The notes beneath the pieces were generated by a model. That model ran no database searches and was not told the DNA's origin. It saw nothing but the letters and a program-made list of their open reading frames with translations. A program made the translations under genes and the position numbers. This document shows positions 34,595-45,584 of a stretch of 64,000 bases of DNA, in pieces. The stretch's first letter is position 1. Each line of letters opens with the position of its first letter. Origin of the DNA: Rhodospirillales bacterium URHD0017 (lineage in GTDB: Bacteria; Pseudomonadota; Alphaproteobacteria; Reyranellales; Reyranellaceae); assembly GCA_900110395.1 (NCBI GenBank), contig FODP01000012.1, forward strand, positions 62,001-126,000, written 5' to 3'.

Positions 34595-35491
34595 TCATCG
34601 CACCCTCTGGCCGGCCACTCCCGACGGCGTCGACGGCGTGCCCTGGCTGCCGCCCACCAGGCCGGTCACGCCATAGTCGACGACGCGCACGAACTCGAGC
34701 CGGGAGAAGTCGGCGAACGGCCGCACGCGGACATGGCCCTCGCTGGTCTCGACCACCTCGCCGACCGGGATGCCGACCGGGAAGCTGCCGCCATGGCCCG
34801 AGGTGATGATGCGGTCGCCGCGCTGCACGCCCTGGAGGCTCTGCAGCAGGGTAAGGCGAAGCTGGGACGAGTTGTCGCCGGCCAGGATGGCGCGCTCGCG
34901 CGTGCGCTCGATCAGCACCGGCAGGCGCGAGTTGACGTCGGTGACGAAGAGGACGCGTGAGCTGTTGTCGCCGACCTCGGCGATGCGGCCGGCCAGGCCC
35001 TCACCCGTCACCACCGCCTGGCCCGACGCCACGCCGACCTTGCGGCCGACATTGAGCAGCGCGCCGCGCACGTAGGCGCTGACGCTGTCGCCGACGATGC
35101 GGGCGGTGATGAAGGAGGCCTCCGGCCCTTCGCGGAAATTGGCGAGTCCGCGCAGGCCCTCGTTCTCGTTCTCCAGCCGGCGGGCGGCGGTCTGCCAGGC
35201 CAGCAGGCGGGCGTTCTCCTCGCGCAGGCGGGCGTTCTCCTCGCGCAGAGAGGCGAATTCCTTGAGATCGGCGATGGTGCGGTTGGCCACGGCCACGGGC
35301 CGGGCAATCGCCTCCAGGACGGGGCTGGCAAGGTCGAGCGCCAGGACACGGGCATGCTCGACCAGGACGGTGTCGGCCTTGCCGACCAGCATGGCGCCGA
35401 AGGCAGCGATGACCAGCAGGCCGAGCGCAAAGCGCTGCACGGCCTGGCGAACCTGACCGGCTGCTACCTCGAACTCGTCCCGAATCGCCAT
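34595..35491 (-). CDS. mreC: Rod shape-determining protein MreC
   Basis: A 298-residue periplasmic scaffold protein of the elongasome. A single membrane anchor (FALGLLVIAAFGAMLV) is followed by a coiled coil in which RLREENAR is tandemly repeated, and then the beta-domain (GLAGRIAEVGDNSSRVLFVTD). The ATG at 35491 (MAIRDEFEV) is chosen because the longer frame to 35560 runs into the repeat. A palindromic repeat separates it from mreB upstream. Confidence 0.95.
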   Translation of the reverse strand: MAIRDEFEVAAGQVRQAVQRFALGLLVIAAFGAMLVGKADTVLVEHARVLALDLASPVLEAIARPVAVANRTIADLKEFASLREENARLREENARLLAWQTAARRLENENEGLRGLANFREGPEASFITARIVGDSVSAYVRGALLNVGRKVGVASGQAVVTGEGLAGRIAEVGDNSSRVLFVTDVNSRLPVLIERTRERAILAGDNSSQLRLTLLQSLQGVQRGDRIITSGHGGSFPVGIPVGEVVETSEGHVRVRPFADFSRLEFVRVVDYGVTGLVGGSQGTPSTPSGVAGQRVR

Positions 35492-35568
35492 GTCCGGGTA
35501 TCTTACTCCAACTCGCTGGGCTTCTCCTCCCCAGCTTGTTGCTGCGAGGAGCCGACGCACCTCGGATT

Positions 35569-35730
<162 letters not shown>

Positions 35731-35746
35731 AGCCCGAAGGCAGGTG

Positions 35747-37050
<1,304 letters not shown>

Positions 37051-37599
37051 ATGCAAATGTTCGAAGCGGTCCACGCCAAGCGCTATGCCGAGCGGATGAC
37101 GGCCTATCTCGGCCTCGGCATGAAAAGCCACGTGATCGAGGTGGCGAGCCACGATGGCCACCTGTTGCAGCACTTCAGCCAGCTCGGCATCCCGGTCATC
37201 GGCATCGAGCCCGACCATTCCTCGGCCGTCCGCGCGATGAAGGCCCGCGGCATCCCGACATTGACCGGATCCTTCGGCCGCGACATGGCGCGACGCCTGG
37301 CCGACGACGGCATCGATGCCGATCTTATGGTGGCCAACAACGCGCTGTTCCGTGTGCCGGACACCGACGATTTCCTGGCCGGCTTCGCCCTGCTCCTCAA
37401 CCCCGAAGGCGTGGCCACCTTCGAGATCGCGCCGACATGCTGCCTGTCCCCGCGGATGACCGAGGCCCTCTTCGCAGCAAATGGGTTGCGCATCTTCGAC
37501 GTCGAGCCGCTCAGCGGCCACGGCTCGGTGCAGCTATTCGCCTGCCGCCACGATTCGGCGTGGCAACGCGGTCCCTGGGTCGGCCGGTTCGTTCACTGA
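37051..37599 (+). CDS. SAM-dependent methyltransferase-like protein (short form)
   Basis: A 182-residue protein resembling the central domain of the sugar C-methyltransferase family (Methyltransf_13/23). The motif-I region reads HVIEVASHDGHLLQHF near residues 27-42 and the acidic strand-2 end is GIEPDHS, as in DxxSNDG...GIDPT-type members. The N-terminal zinc domain and the C-terminal domain of full-size members are both missing, so it may be a stand-alone form or a truncated relic. GGGGGAGAG suits ATG 37057 better than 37051. It converges with an exported protein gene, overlapping it by 7 bases. Confidence 0.7.
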   Translation: MQMFEAVHAKRYAERMTAYLGLGMKSHVIEVASHDGHLLQHFSQLGIPVIGIEPDHSSAVRAMKARGIPTLTGSFGRDMARRLADDGIDADLMVANNALFRVPDTDDFLAGFALLLNPEGVATFEIAPTCCLSPRMTEALFAANGLRIFDVEPLSGHGSVQLFACRHDSAWQRGPWVGRFVH

Positions 37600-37967
37600 C
37601 TGGGGCGCGGCCCCGTCTTCAACGTCTCCTTGACCAGCGCCTGGACGTCCTGCGGCGAGAGGCGGCGCAGATCGTCGTAGGCCTGGCGCGTGAATTCGGG
37701 CCGGCCGGTCCCCTCGCCGCTCAGCTGGTACTGGCCGTTCTTTTCGGCGAACAGGAAGTAGAACGGCATGCCGGGATTGCCACGCGCCGTCACCACCGCC
37801 ACCGAGCGGTTGTCGCTGCAGCCATAGATGTCCCACGGCAAGCCGCCGTAGGTCTTGGTGCCGAACGGCCCGCGATCGCAGGTCAGGCGCGGCTCGGACG
37901 GTCCTTGCGCCGCGGCATCGACCGACGCCAGCAGCAGCAGTGGCAACAGAAGGCGCTTCACGACCAA
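37593..37967 (-). CDS. Exported protein of unknown function
   Basis: A 124-residue protein with a signal peptide (MVVKRLLLPLLLLASVDAAA). The mature part has two cysteines (LTCDRGPFG and IYGCSDN, near residues 30 and 50) that may be disulfide-bonded. No family recognised. It ends overlapping the convergent methyltransferase-like gene by 7 bases and begins 3 bases after the stop of the zinc alcohol dehydrogenase, so it is likely cotranscribed with it. Confidence 0.75.
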   Translation of the reverse strand: MVVKRLLLPLLLLASVDAAAQGPSEPRLTCDRGPFGTKTYGGLPWDIYGCSDNRSVAVVTARGNPGMPFYFLFAEKNGQYQLSGEGTGRPEFTRQAYDDLRRLSPQDVQALVKETLKTGPRPSQ

Positions 37968-37970
37968 GGC

Positions 37971-39071
37971 CTAGTCGAACACCACGACGCCACGCGCGAC
38001 CTCGCCTGCCATCATGCGTTTGAAGCCCTCGTTGATGTCGGCGAGCTTGTAGGTGCGGCTGATCAGGCCGTCGATGTTCAGCCGCTTGTTCATGTAGTGG
38101 TCGACCAGGACGGGAAAATCGAGGTCGGGCCGCACCGAGCCGTAGAAGGTGCCGCTCACCTTCTTCTCGGTGAACACCATGTTGAACGGCGAGTAGGAGG
38201 CGCGAATCGTCGCCGCCGAGATGCCGACGGCCACAGCATGGCCGCCGGGCGCCAGCGAATCGAAGGCAAGCGCCTGCGTGCGATCGTTCGACACCGCGTC
38301 GAAGGCGTAGTCGACGCCGAGACCGCCGGCCATCTCCTTCACCTTCTTGACGGCGTCCTCGTTGGTCCTGGTGTTGATGGTGTGTGTGGCGCCGAAGGTT
38401 TTCGCCATCTCGAGCTTGTTGTCCAAAATGTCGGCGGCGATGATCCGGCTGGCGCCCGACAGCATGGCGCCCTGCACCGCGTTCAGCCCGACGCCGCCGC
38501 AGCCGATCACCAGCACGGTGGAGCCGGCCTCGATCTTGGCGTGGCGCGTCACCGCGCCGACGCCGGTCGCCACGCAGCAGCCGACCAGGGCGGCCTGCGG
38601 CCACGGCATGTCCTTGCGGATCGGCACCACCATCTCCTCGGGCACCACGACTTCCTCGGCGAAGGTGCCGATGCGCGCCATCTGGTTGATGGGCTGGCCC
38701 TTGTGCTTGATGCGGAAGGTGCCGTCGTAGAGCGCACCCGGCGGCACGTTGGCGCGGCCAATGCAAAGCACCGTGCGGCCCTGCGTGCAGTAGCGGCAGC
38801 GCCCGCAATGCGGACGGAAGGAGAAGATCACGTGATCACCGGCCTTCACCGTGGTGACGCCGGCACCGACCTCGGCGACTTCGCCCGCGGCCTCGTGGCC
38901 CGGCACGATCGGCAGGGGCGAGGGCCAGTCGCCGTTCATGATGTGCCAGTCGCTCTGGCACACGCCGGAGGCCTTCATCTTGACCCGCACCTCGCCCGCC
39001 TTGGGCGGATCGAGCTCGCACTCGACGACCTGCAGGGGCTCGTTGGGCTTGAACAGAACGGCGGCTTTCAT
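37971..39071 (-). CDS. Zinc-dependent alcohol dehydrogenase (MDR)
   Basis: A 366-residue medium-chain dehydrogenase resembling class III/aryl alcohol dehydrogenases. The catalytic zinc site includes Cys39-like GVCQSDWH and PGHEAAGEV; the structural zinc cysteines are in CGRCRYCTQGRTVLC; the NAD-binding Rossmann motif is VIGCGGVGLNAV near residues 195-206, with an acidic residue (AADILDNK) favouring NAD. It oxidises an unknown alcohol in the cytoplasm. Divergent from the ABC binding-protein gene at 39174, so it may metabolise the imported compound. Confidence 0.93.
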   Translation of the reverse strand: MKAAVLFKPNEPLQVVECELDPPKAGEVRVKMKASGVCQSDWHIMNGDWPSPLPIVPGHEAAGEVAEVGAGVTTVKAGDHVIFSFRPHCGRCRYCTQGRTVLCIGRANVPPGALYDGTFRIKHKGQPINQMARIGTFAEEVVVPEEMVVPIRKDMPWPQAALVGCCVATGVGAVTRHAKIEAGSTVLVIGCGGVGLNAVQGAMLSGASRIIAADILDNKLEMAKTFGATHTINTRTNEDAVKKVKEMAGGLGVDYAFDAVSNDRTQALAFDSLAPGGHAVAVGISAATIRASYSPFNMVFTEKKVSGTFYGSVRPDLDFPVLVDHYMNKRLNIDGLISRTYKLADINEGFKRMMAGEVARGVVVFD

Positions 39072-39173
39072 TGGCTCTCCTCCCGCTACGCGGTACCACT
39101 ATAGCATCGCGCTTGTTGACCCTGCATAGGAAGCACGTTCAACTCGGACAAAACAAAGTCGGAGGGAAGGAAT

Positions 39174-40526
39174 ATGCGGGCACCCAGTCGTCGTGCGGTT
39201 CTGCGTGGCAGCGTCGGGCTGTCGGCCCTTGCATCCGGTGTGCTCGCCGCGCCGCACGTCAATGCCCAGGGCGGGAAGCCCTATGCCGGCACGACCATCA
39301 ACGGCTCGTGCTTCCAGACGACCTACTTCGAATACCTCAAGAACTACTTTCCGCAGTTCGAGGAGAAGACGGGCATCAAGGTCAATTTCAACATGCAGGC
39401 CTTTCCCGTCTACAACCAGCGCACCGATCTCGAACTTTCGACCAAGGGCTCGGCGCTGGACGTGATCAACTGCACCTTCATCTACTCCGGGCGCTGGATC
39501 GGCGCCGGCTGGATGACCAACCTCGATCCCTTCACCAAGGACGCCAAGTACACGCCGGCGTCGTGGGACCCCGAGGATTTCGCCGGCGGTCCCCAGTCGG
39601 CCATGAAGAACGCCAAGGGCGAGACCTTCGGCTACACCTGGGAAGCCGGCGCCATGATCCTGGGCGCGGCACGCTACGACCTGATCGAGAAGGCGGGACT
39701 TGGCCTGCCCAAGACCTTCGACGAGCTGACCAAGGTCTGCGACGCGATCCACAACAAGGACAATGTCGCGGCCTTCACCGCCGACAAGCTGCACCACTGG
39801 AACTGGATTCCCTACCTGATGGGCTCGGGCGGCGCGGTGTTCAAGGACCCGCCGGACAACCTCACGCCGACGCTCAACACGCCACCGGCCGCGAGCTCGG
39901 CCGAGTGGTACGCCAACCTGCTCATCAAGTATGGCCCCGACGGCATCCTCTCCTACTCCGACGACCAGTCGATGCGCTCGCAGATGTCGGGGCGCGCCAA
40001 CATCCGGACACAAGCCATCACCTGGATGGTGCCGCTCGCCAAGCACGACGAGAGCGTCGTGAAGAAGACCGTGCGCTACGGGCTGATGCCCGAGGGGCCA
40101 AAGGGAAATTTCCCGGGCTCCAACAGCCATGGGCTCGGCATCCCGGCCGGCTCCAAGAAGAAGGAAGCGGCGTGGGAGTTCATCAAGTGGGCGCTCTCCA
40201 GGGAGACCATCGCCATGGTGGTCAAGAACCACGGCTATCCCAGCGTCTGCCGCATGTCGGTGATCAAGAGCCCCGAATTCAAGGAAGTACTGACCTTGAA
40301 CGGCCAGGACGTGGCGGCGCTGTTCCTCGAGGTGCTGCAGCTCGGCGGCAAGACCGGCTACATGAAGTACCGTACCGTGCCGGTCTATCCGCAGGTCGGC
40401 GACAAGATCAACAAGGCCATGGAGCGCATCGCGACCAAGCAGCAGGCGGCGCCCGAAGCGATGAAGCAGGCGCAGGCCGAGGCCATCCAGGATCTGCAGA
40501 AGGCCGGAATCAAGGTTGATACCTGA
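39174..40526 (+). CDS. ABC transporter substrate-binding protein (sugar type, family 1)
   Basis: A 450-residue periplasmic binding protein of the carbohydrate class (PF01547/PF13416). The N-terminus SRRAVLRGSVGLSALASG is a Tat-type signal ending near PHVNAQG. The start at 39174 follows GGAGGGAAGG, a strong ribosome site. It heads the cluster of two permeases and two SDR dehydrogenases. No ATPase gene is present next to it, so a shared ATPase encoded elsewhere is likely needed. Ligand unknown; polyol or sugar is suggested by the dehydrogenases. Confidence 0.92.
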   Translation: MRAPSRRAVLRGSVGLSALASGVLAAPHVNAQGGKPYAGTTINGSCFQTTYFEYLKNYFPQFEEKTGIKVNFNMQAFPVYNQRTDLELSTKGSALDVINCTFIYSGRWIGAGWMTNLDPFTKDAKYTPASWDPEDFAGGPQSAMKNAKGETFGYTWEAGAMILGAARYDLIEKAGLGLPKTFDELTKVCDAIHNKDNVAAFTADKLHHWNWIPYLMGSGGAVFKDPPDNLTPTLNTPPAASSAEWYANLLIKYGPDGILSYSDDQSMRSQMSGRANIRTQAITWMVPLAKHDESVVKKTVRYGLMPEGPKGNFPGSNSHGLGIPAGSKKKEAAWEFIKWALSRETIAMVVKNHGYPSVCRMSVIKSPEFKEVLTLNGQDVAALFLEVLQLGGKTGYMKYRTVPVYPQVGDKINKAMERIATKQQAAPEAMKQAQAEAIQDLQKAGIKVDT

Positions 40527-40544
40527 GCACATTTCCTTCGAGTT

Positions 40545-40633
40545 CCTCTCCCCCGCCAGGGGGAGAGGCTAGGTGAGGGGGAAGCGACGTGCGTAGCCCC
40601 CTCACCCAACCTCTCCCCCTGGCGGGGGAGAGG
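40545..40633. repeat. Palindromic repeat supplying the permease ribosome site
   Basis: Outer palindromes 40545-40568 and 40610-40633 (CTCTCCCCCGCCAGGGGG-type) enclose a loop with complementary CTAGGTGAGGGGG and CCCCCTCACCCAA. Same family as 35569-35730 and 52972-53064. Its right edge GGGGGAGAGGAG is the only Shine-Dalgarno-like sequence before the permease start at 40643. Confidence 0.85.
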
Positions 40634-40642
40634 AGCCCGACA

Positions 40643-41533
40643 TTGGGTAAGATCGCCAGACAGCAGCACCGTTTCTTCGTCTGGTGCGTGGCGCCGTCGC
40701 TCGCCGTGCTGGCGGTGATCACGCTGCTGCCGTCGCTTTATCTGTTGGCGACCAGCTTCACGCCGCTCAACCTGACGCGGCCCGAGACGCTGTGGGATTT
40801 CTCCCAGCCGCTGGAGAGCTATCGCCAGCTCTGGAACGACACGCGCTTCCACAACTCGGTGTGGGTGCAGATCAAGCTGTCGTTCTGGACGGTGCTGCTG
40901 CAGCTGCTGATCGGGCTCGGGCTGGCGCTGTTGCTGAACATGCGCACCCGCCTCATCGAGGCGCTGCGCACCGTATTCCTGATCCCCATGGTGCTGCCGC
41001 CGATCGTCGTGGCGATCATCTGGAAAGTGATCTACACGCCCGACATCAGCCCCATGCACGGCATCTTCCGGGCCGTGGGCTGGAACGTACCGGCGCTGAT
41101 CACCGACCCCAACTGGGCGCTGACCTCGATCATCATCGCCGACACCTGGGAGTGGTTCCCCTTCACCATGCTGATGGTGTTGGCCGCCCTGCAGATGATG
41201 CCGCAGGAGCTTCTCGACGCCGCCAAGGTCGACGGCGCCTCGCCCTGGCAGCTCACCTGGTACATCACCCTGCCCTTCGTGCAGGGCGTGCTGCTGGTCG
41301 CAGGGCTGTTCCGGCTGATCGATTCCATCAAGGCCTTCCCGCTGATCTTCATCCTGACCGACGGCGGGCCGGGCAGCCTCACCGAGGTCACCAACTACTA
41401 TTCTTATTTGCAGGCCTTCAATTTCTCCTATCTCGGCTTCTCCAGCGCGATCACCGTGGTGCTGCTGGCGGCGACCATCGTGTTGAGCTGGGTGATCGTC
41501 CGGGTCGTCGGCTGGGGTGTGCGCGTTGACTAG
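40643..41533 (+). CDS. ABC transporter permease (MalF-like)
   Basis: A 296-residue inner-membrane permease with six predicted segments (first: FFVWCVAPSLAVLAVITLL) and the EAA loop EELLDAAKVDGASPWQLTWYI-like near residues 195-215. TTG at 40643 is chosen: GGAGAGGAG lies 8 bases upstream, and the open frame before it is translated palindromic repeat. A GTG at 40589 inside the repeat is also in frame. The second permease overlaps its end by 17 bases. Probably imports a sugar or polyol. Confidence 0.9.
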   Translation: MGKIARQQHRFFVWCVAPSLAVLAVITLLPSLYLLATSFTPLNLTRPETLWDFSQPLESYRQLWNDTRFHNSVWVQIKLSFWTVLLQLLIGLGLALLLNMRTRLIEALRTVFLIPMVLPPIVVAIIWKVIYTPDISPMHGIFRAVGWNVPALITDPNWALTSIIIADTWEWFPFTMLMVLAALQMMPQELLDAAKVDGASPWQLTWYITLPFVQGVLLVAGLFRLIDSIKAFPLIFILTDGGPGSLTEVTNYYSYLQAFNFSYLGFSSAITVVLLAATIVLSWVIVRVVGWGVRVD

Positions 41534-42356
41534 CAAATCGTCCCGCCGCCGCGATCGCGTTCTGATGCACGCGCTCGCCCTCGCCCTGCTGCTGCTGGCG
41601 CTGTCGCCCTTCCTGTGGCTGGTCCTGATGTCGTTCAAGACCAACGCCGAGATTTTCCGCTTCCCGCCGCGGCTGCTGTTCGACGCCACGCTCGCCAACT
41701 ATGCCGCGCTGTGGACCTCGGAGTTCCGCAACTCCTTCGCCAACAGCCTGGTCGTGAGCGTGGTCTCGACCGCGCTGTCGCTGCTGATCGGCGTACCGGC
41801 CGCCTATGCGCTGTCGCGCTGGACGACGCGCGCCGGCGGCACTGTCACGCTGTGGATCCTGGCTAGCCGCATGGCGCCGCCGATCGCCTTCACCATCCCC
41901 TACTTCCTGGTCTACCGGCATCTCGAGCTCCTCGACACGTGGACCGGCCTCATCATCATCTACCTCACCTTCAACCTGTCGCTGGTGATCTGGATGATGC
42001 GGCCGTTCTACGACCAGCTGCCGCGCTCCCTGGAGGAGGCCGCCTGGATCGATGGCGCCACCATGTGGCAGGGCTTCCATCGCATCATCCTGCCGCTTTC
42101 GGGCCCGGGGCTCGCCGCCACGGCGATCCTCTGCTTCCTGTTCGCCTGGAACGACTTCTTCTTCGCCCTGATCCTGACCCGCACCGAGGCCATGACCGCG
42201 CCGGTGGCGGTGGTGAACTTCATGAACTACGAAGGCTGGGAATGGGGCCGCATCGCTGCCGGCGGCACCATGATCATGCTGCCTGTCCTGGTCTTTTCAT
42301 TCGTCGTCCGGCGCTACCTGGTACATGGTCTGACCGGAGGCGCGTTGAAAGGATGA
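41517..42356 (+). CDS. ABC transporter permease (MalG-like)
   Basis: A 279-residue permease, partner of the gene before it. Hydrophobic segments begin at VLMHALALALLLLALSPFL; the EAA loop is LEEAAWIDGATMWQGFHRI near residues 175-193, with the MMRPFYDQLP segment typical of MalG-like proteins. Start GTG at 41517 overlaps the first permease by 17 bases; TTG at 41526 is possible. The end overlaps the first SDR gene by ATGA, so transport and oxidation genes form one operon. Confidence 0.92.
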   Translation: MCALTSKSSRRRDRVLMHALALALLLLALSPFLWLVLMSFKTNAEIFRFPPRLLFDATLANYAALWTSEFRNSFANSLVVSVVSTALSLLIGVPAAYALSRWTTRAGGTVTLWILASRMAPPIAFTIPYFLVYRHLELLDTWTGLIIIYLTFNLSLVIWMMRPFYDQLPRSLEEAAWIDGATMWQGFHRIILPLSGPGLAATAILCFLFAWNDFFFALILTRTEAMTAPVAVVNFMNYEGWEWGRIAAGGTMIMLPVLVFSFVVRRYLVHGLTGGALKG

Positions 42357-43111
42357 CTCTTCTCATTACCGGCGGCGCCAGCGGAATCGGCGCAGCTACC
42401 GCGCACCTGGCCGCATCGCGCGGCCACAAGGTCGCGATCAACTACCGCTCACGCGATCAGCAGGCGCGGAAGATCGTGGCCGACATCGAGGCCAAGGGCG
42501 GCAAGGCCGTCGCCCTGCCGGGCGATGTGGTGCGCGAAGCCGACATCCGCGGCCTGTTCGACGCCGCCGAGAAGGCGCTGGGCCCGGTCACACATCTCGT
42601 CAACAGCGCCGGCATCGGCCTCAATTCCAGTGTGAAGGACTTCGACGCTGCCGCCCTCGAACGGCTGTTCGCGGTGAACACGATCGGCGTGATCCTGTGC
42701 TGTCGCGAGGCGGCGCGGCGGATGTCGACCCGGAACGGCGGCAAGGGAGGCGTGGTCGTCAACGTCTCGTCGATGGCGGGCACCATCGGCGGCCGGCCGG
42801 GCGCCGCGGCCTATGCCTCGAGCAAGGCGGCCGTCGATTCCTTCACCATGGGCTTTGCCAAGGAGCTGGCGACCGAGGGCATCCGCGCCGTCTCGCTGCG
42901 GCCGGGCATGATCGAGACCGAGATGACGGAAAAGACACTGTCTGACCGCGAGACGCGATCGGCCATCGAATCGACCATCGCCATGGGCCGCGTCGGCCAG
43001 GCCGGCGAGATCGCCAACGCTGTCGTCTGGCTGCTGTCCGACGAAGCAAGCTTCATCTCCGGCGTCACGCTCGATGCGTCCGGCGGCGGCTTCGTGTTCG
43101 GGAAACGATGA
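42353..43111 (+). CDS. SDR family oxidoreductase (first copy)
   Basis: A 252-residue short-chain dehydrogenase. Cofactor motif TGGASGIG at residues 6-13, NSAGIG in place of NNAG near residue 84, catalytic Ser in VVNVSSMAG and Tyr-Lys in AYASSKAAV near residues 148-156. INYRSRDQQ after strand 2 carries an arginine, which favours NADP. It belongs to the glucose/3-oxoacyl reductase-like group. ATGA overlap with the permease shows operon membership. It is a close paralogue of the next gene. Confidence 0.93.
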   Translation: MTLLITGGASGIGAATAHLAASRGHKVAINYRSRDQQARKIVADIEAKGGKAVALPGDVVREADIRGLFDAAEKALGPVTHLVNSAGIGLNSSVKDFDAAALERLFAVNTIGVILCCREAARRMSTRNGGKGGVVVNVSSMAGTIGGRPGAAAYASSKAAVDSFTMGFAKELATEGIRAVSLRPGMIETEMTEKTLSDRETRSAIESTIAMGRVGQAGEIANAVVWLLSDEASFISGVTLDASGGGFVFGKR

Positions 43112-43115
43112 GCTG

Positions 43116-43871
43116 ATGACGAAAACCCTCGTGATCACCGGCGGCGCCTCGGGCATTGGCGCCGAAACCGCGCGTCGCGCGGCGAAACGCGGCTACAAGG
43201 TCGCCGTCAACTACCGCTCACGCGATGGGCAGGCCAAACAGATAGTCGCCGATATCGAGGCCGCGGGCGGCAAAGCCCTCGCCCTGCGCGGCGACATGGC
43301 GCAGGAGGACGACATCGTGCGCCTGTTCCAGGAGACCGAGCGGGCGCTCGGCCCGATCACCCATCTCGTCAACAGCGCCGGCATCGGCTACCGCACGCGG
43401 GTCGACGAATACGACGCGGCGCGGCTCGGCAATCTCTTCGCCATCAACACGATCGGCCTGATGCTGTGCTGCCGCGAGGCTGCCAAGCGCATGTCGACCC
43501 GGAACGGCGGCAAGGGCGGCGCCATCGTCAATGTCTCGTCGATGGCCTCGACGATCGGCGGCCGCCTGGGCTCGAGCGCCTATGCGGCGACCAAGGGCGC
43601 GGTCGATTCCTTCACCAAGGGCTTCGCCCGCGAGGCGGCGGCCGAGGGCATCCGGGTCAACGCGGTCCGGCCAGGCATGGTGCTGAGCGAGATGACCGAA
43701 AAGGCGCTGGCGGAACCCACCTTCCGCGCCCGCATCGAGGAGTCGATTCCCATGCACCGCGTCGGCGAGGGCCACGAGATCGCCGAGACGATCCTGTGGC
43801 TGCTGTCCGACGAGGCCTCCTTCATCACCGGCGCCATGGTCGATGCGGCCGGCGGCGGCTACATCATCTAG
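43116..43871 (+). CDS. SDR family oxidoreductase (second copy)
   Basis: A 251-residue paralogue of the gene just upstream, sharing TGGASGIG, NYRSRD, THLVNSAGIG, CCREAA, RMSTRNGGKGG and LLSDEASFI. Catalytic Tyr-Lys lies in AYAATKGAV. The ATG at 43116 is four bases after the first copy's stop; an earlier in-frame start at 43074 lies inside the first copy. It ends the operon, converging with ilvC with only 16 bases between stops. Tandem duplication with divergence is the evident origin. Confidence 0.93.
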   Translation: MTKTLVITGGASGIGAETARRAAKRGYKVAVNYRSRDGQAKQIVADIEAAGGKALALRGDMAQEDDIVRLFQETERALGPITHLVNSAGIGYRTRVDEYDAARLGNLFAINTIGLMLCCREAAKRMSTRNGGKGGAIVNVSSMASTIGGRLGSSAYAATKGAVDSFTKGFAREAAAEGIRVNAVRPGMVLSEMTEKALAEPTFRARIEESIPMHRVGEGHEIAETILWLLSDEASFITGAMVDAAGGGYII

Positions 43872-43887
43872 CGGGAAGCGCCCGTCG

Positions 43888-44952
<1,065 letters not shown>

Positions 44953-45059
44953 TTACTAGACAACCCGACCGACAAAAACCAGTGTGGAATCCCCCGCAAT
45001 CGCATGCCCGCCCTGCGCCTCATCGCCCCGTTTCCATCCCTCAAACACCGGCTGCCTCC

Positions 45060-45584
45060 ATGTCCCCCTTCCGTTCCGCGCTCGCTCTCCTGATCGCCGT
45101 TCCGTTCGCGGCCGGTTGCTCCAATCCAGATCCGGCCGCGCCTGTCGGCCCCGCGGTGCCGATGCCGCAAGTCCAGGCCTCGATCGACAATTCGACGCCC
45201 GACGCGGCTCAGCGCGGCATGGCCAACAAGACGTGGATGTGGGCCGGCAACGGGCCGGCGCAAATCCACTATTCGACGGCCGACGGCCGTGACTTCGCCT
45301 GGGTGGTCGGCCAGCGCCGCATCTTCGCCGGCGAATGGCAGGTCAACACGGCGCCGGGGGCGAGCGGCCAGTCGATCGTCCAGATCTGCCTGCGCTATCC
45401 CGGCGTGCGCCTGTCGGGCCTCAGCCCCGACTGGAACTGCCGCCCGGCCGGCCAGATGTTCTACGAGATGGCCGAACGCGAATCGGGCGACCCGCTGCGC
45501 ATCAACGGCCGCAGTGAGGCGCTGTTCGTGCTCGAGAAGACGCCGGCCAGCCTCGCCGAGGTGCAGGCGCGGGTGCGCAACTAG
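45060..45584 (+). CDS. Lipoprotein of unknown function
   Basis: A 174-residue predicted lipoprotein: SPFRSALALLIAVPFAAGC gives a lipobox at Cys20. The mature region contains two cysteines (IVQICLRYPG and DWNCRPAG) likely paired, and no recognised domain. The ATG at 45060 is chosen since it opens the signal peptide; an in-frame ATG at 44928 lies close to the divergent ilvC start. Its end overlaps the convergent M48-like gene by 4 bases. Confidence 0.75.
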   Translation: MSPFRSALALLIAVPFAAGCSNPDPAAPVGPAVPMPQVQASIDNSTPDAAQRGMANKTWMWAGNGPAQIHYSTADGRDFAWVVGQRRIFAGEWQVNTAPGASGQSIVQICLRYPGVRLSGLSPDWNCRPAGQMFYEMAERESGDPLRINGRSEALFVLEKTPASLAEVQARVRN

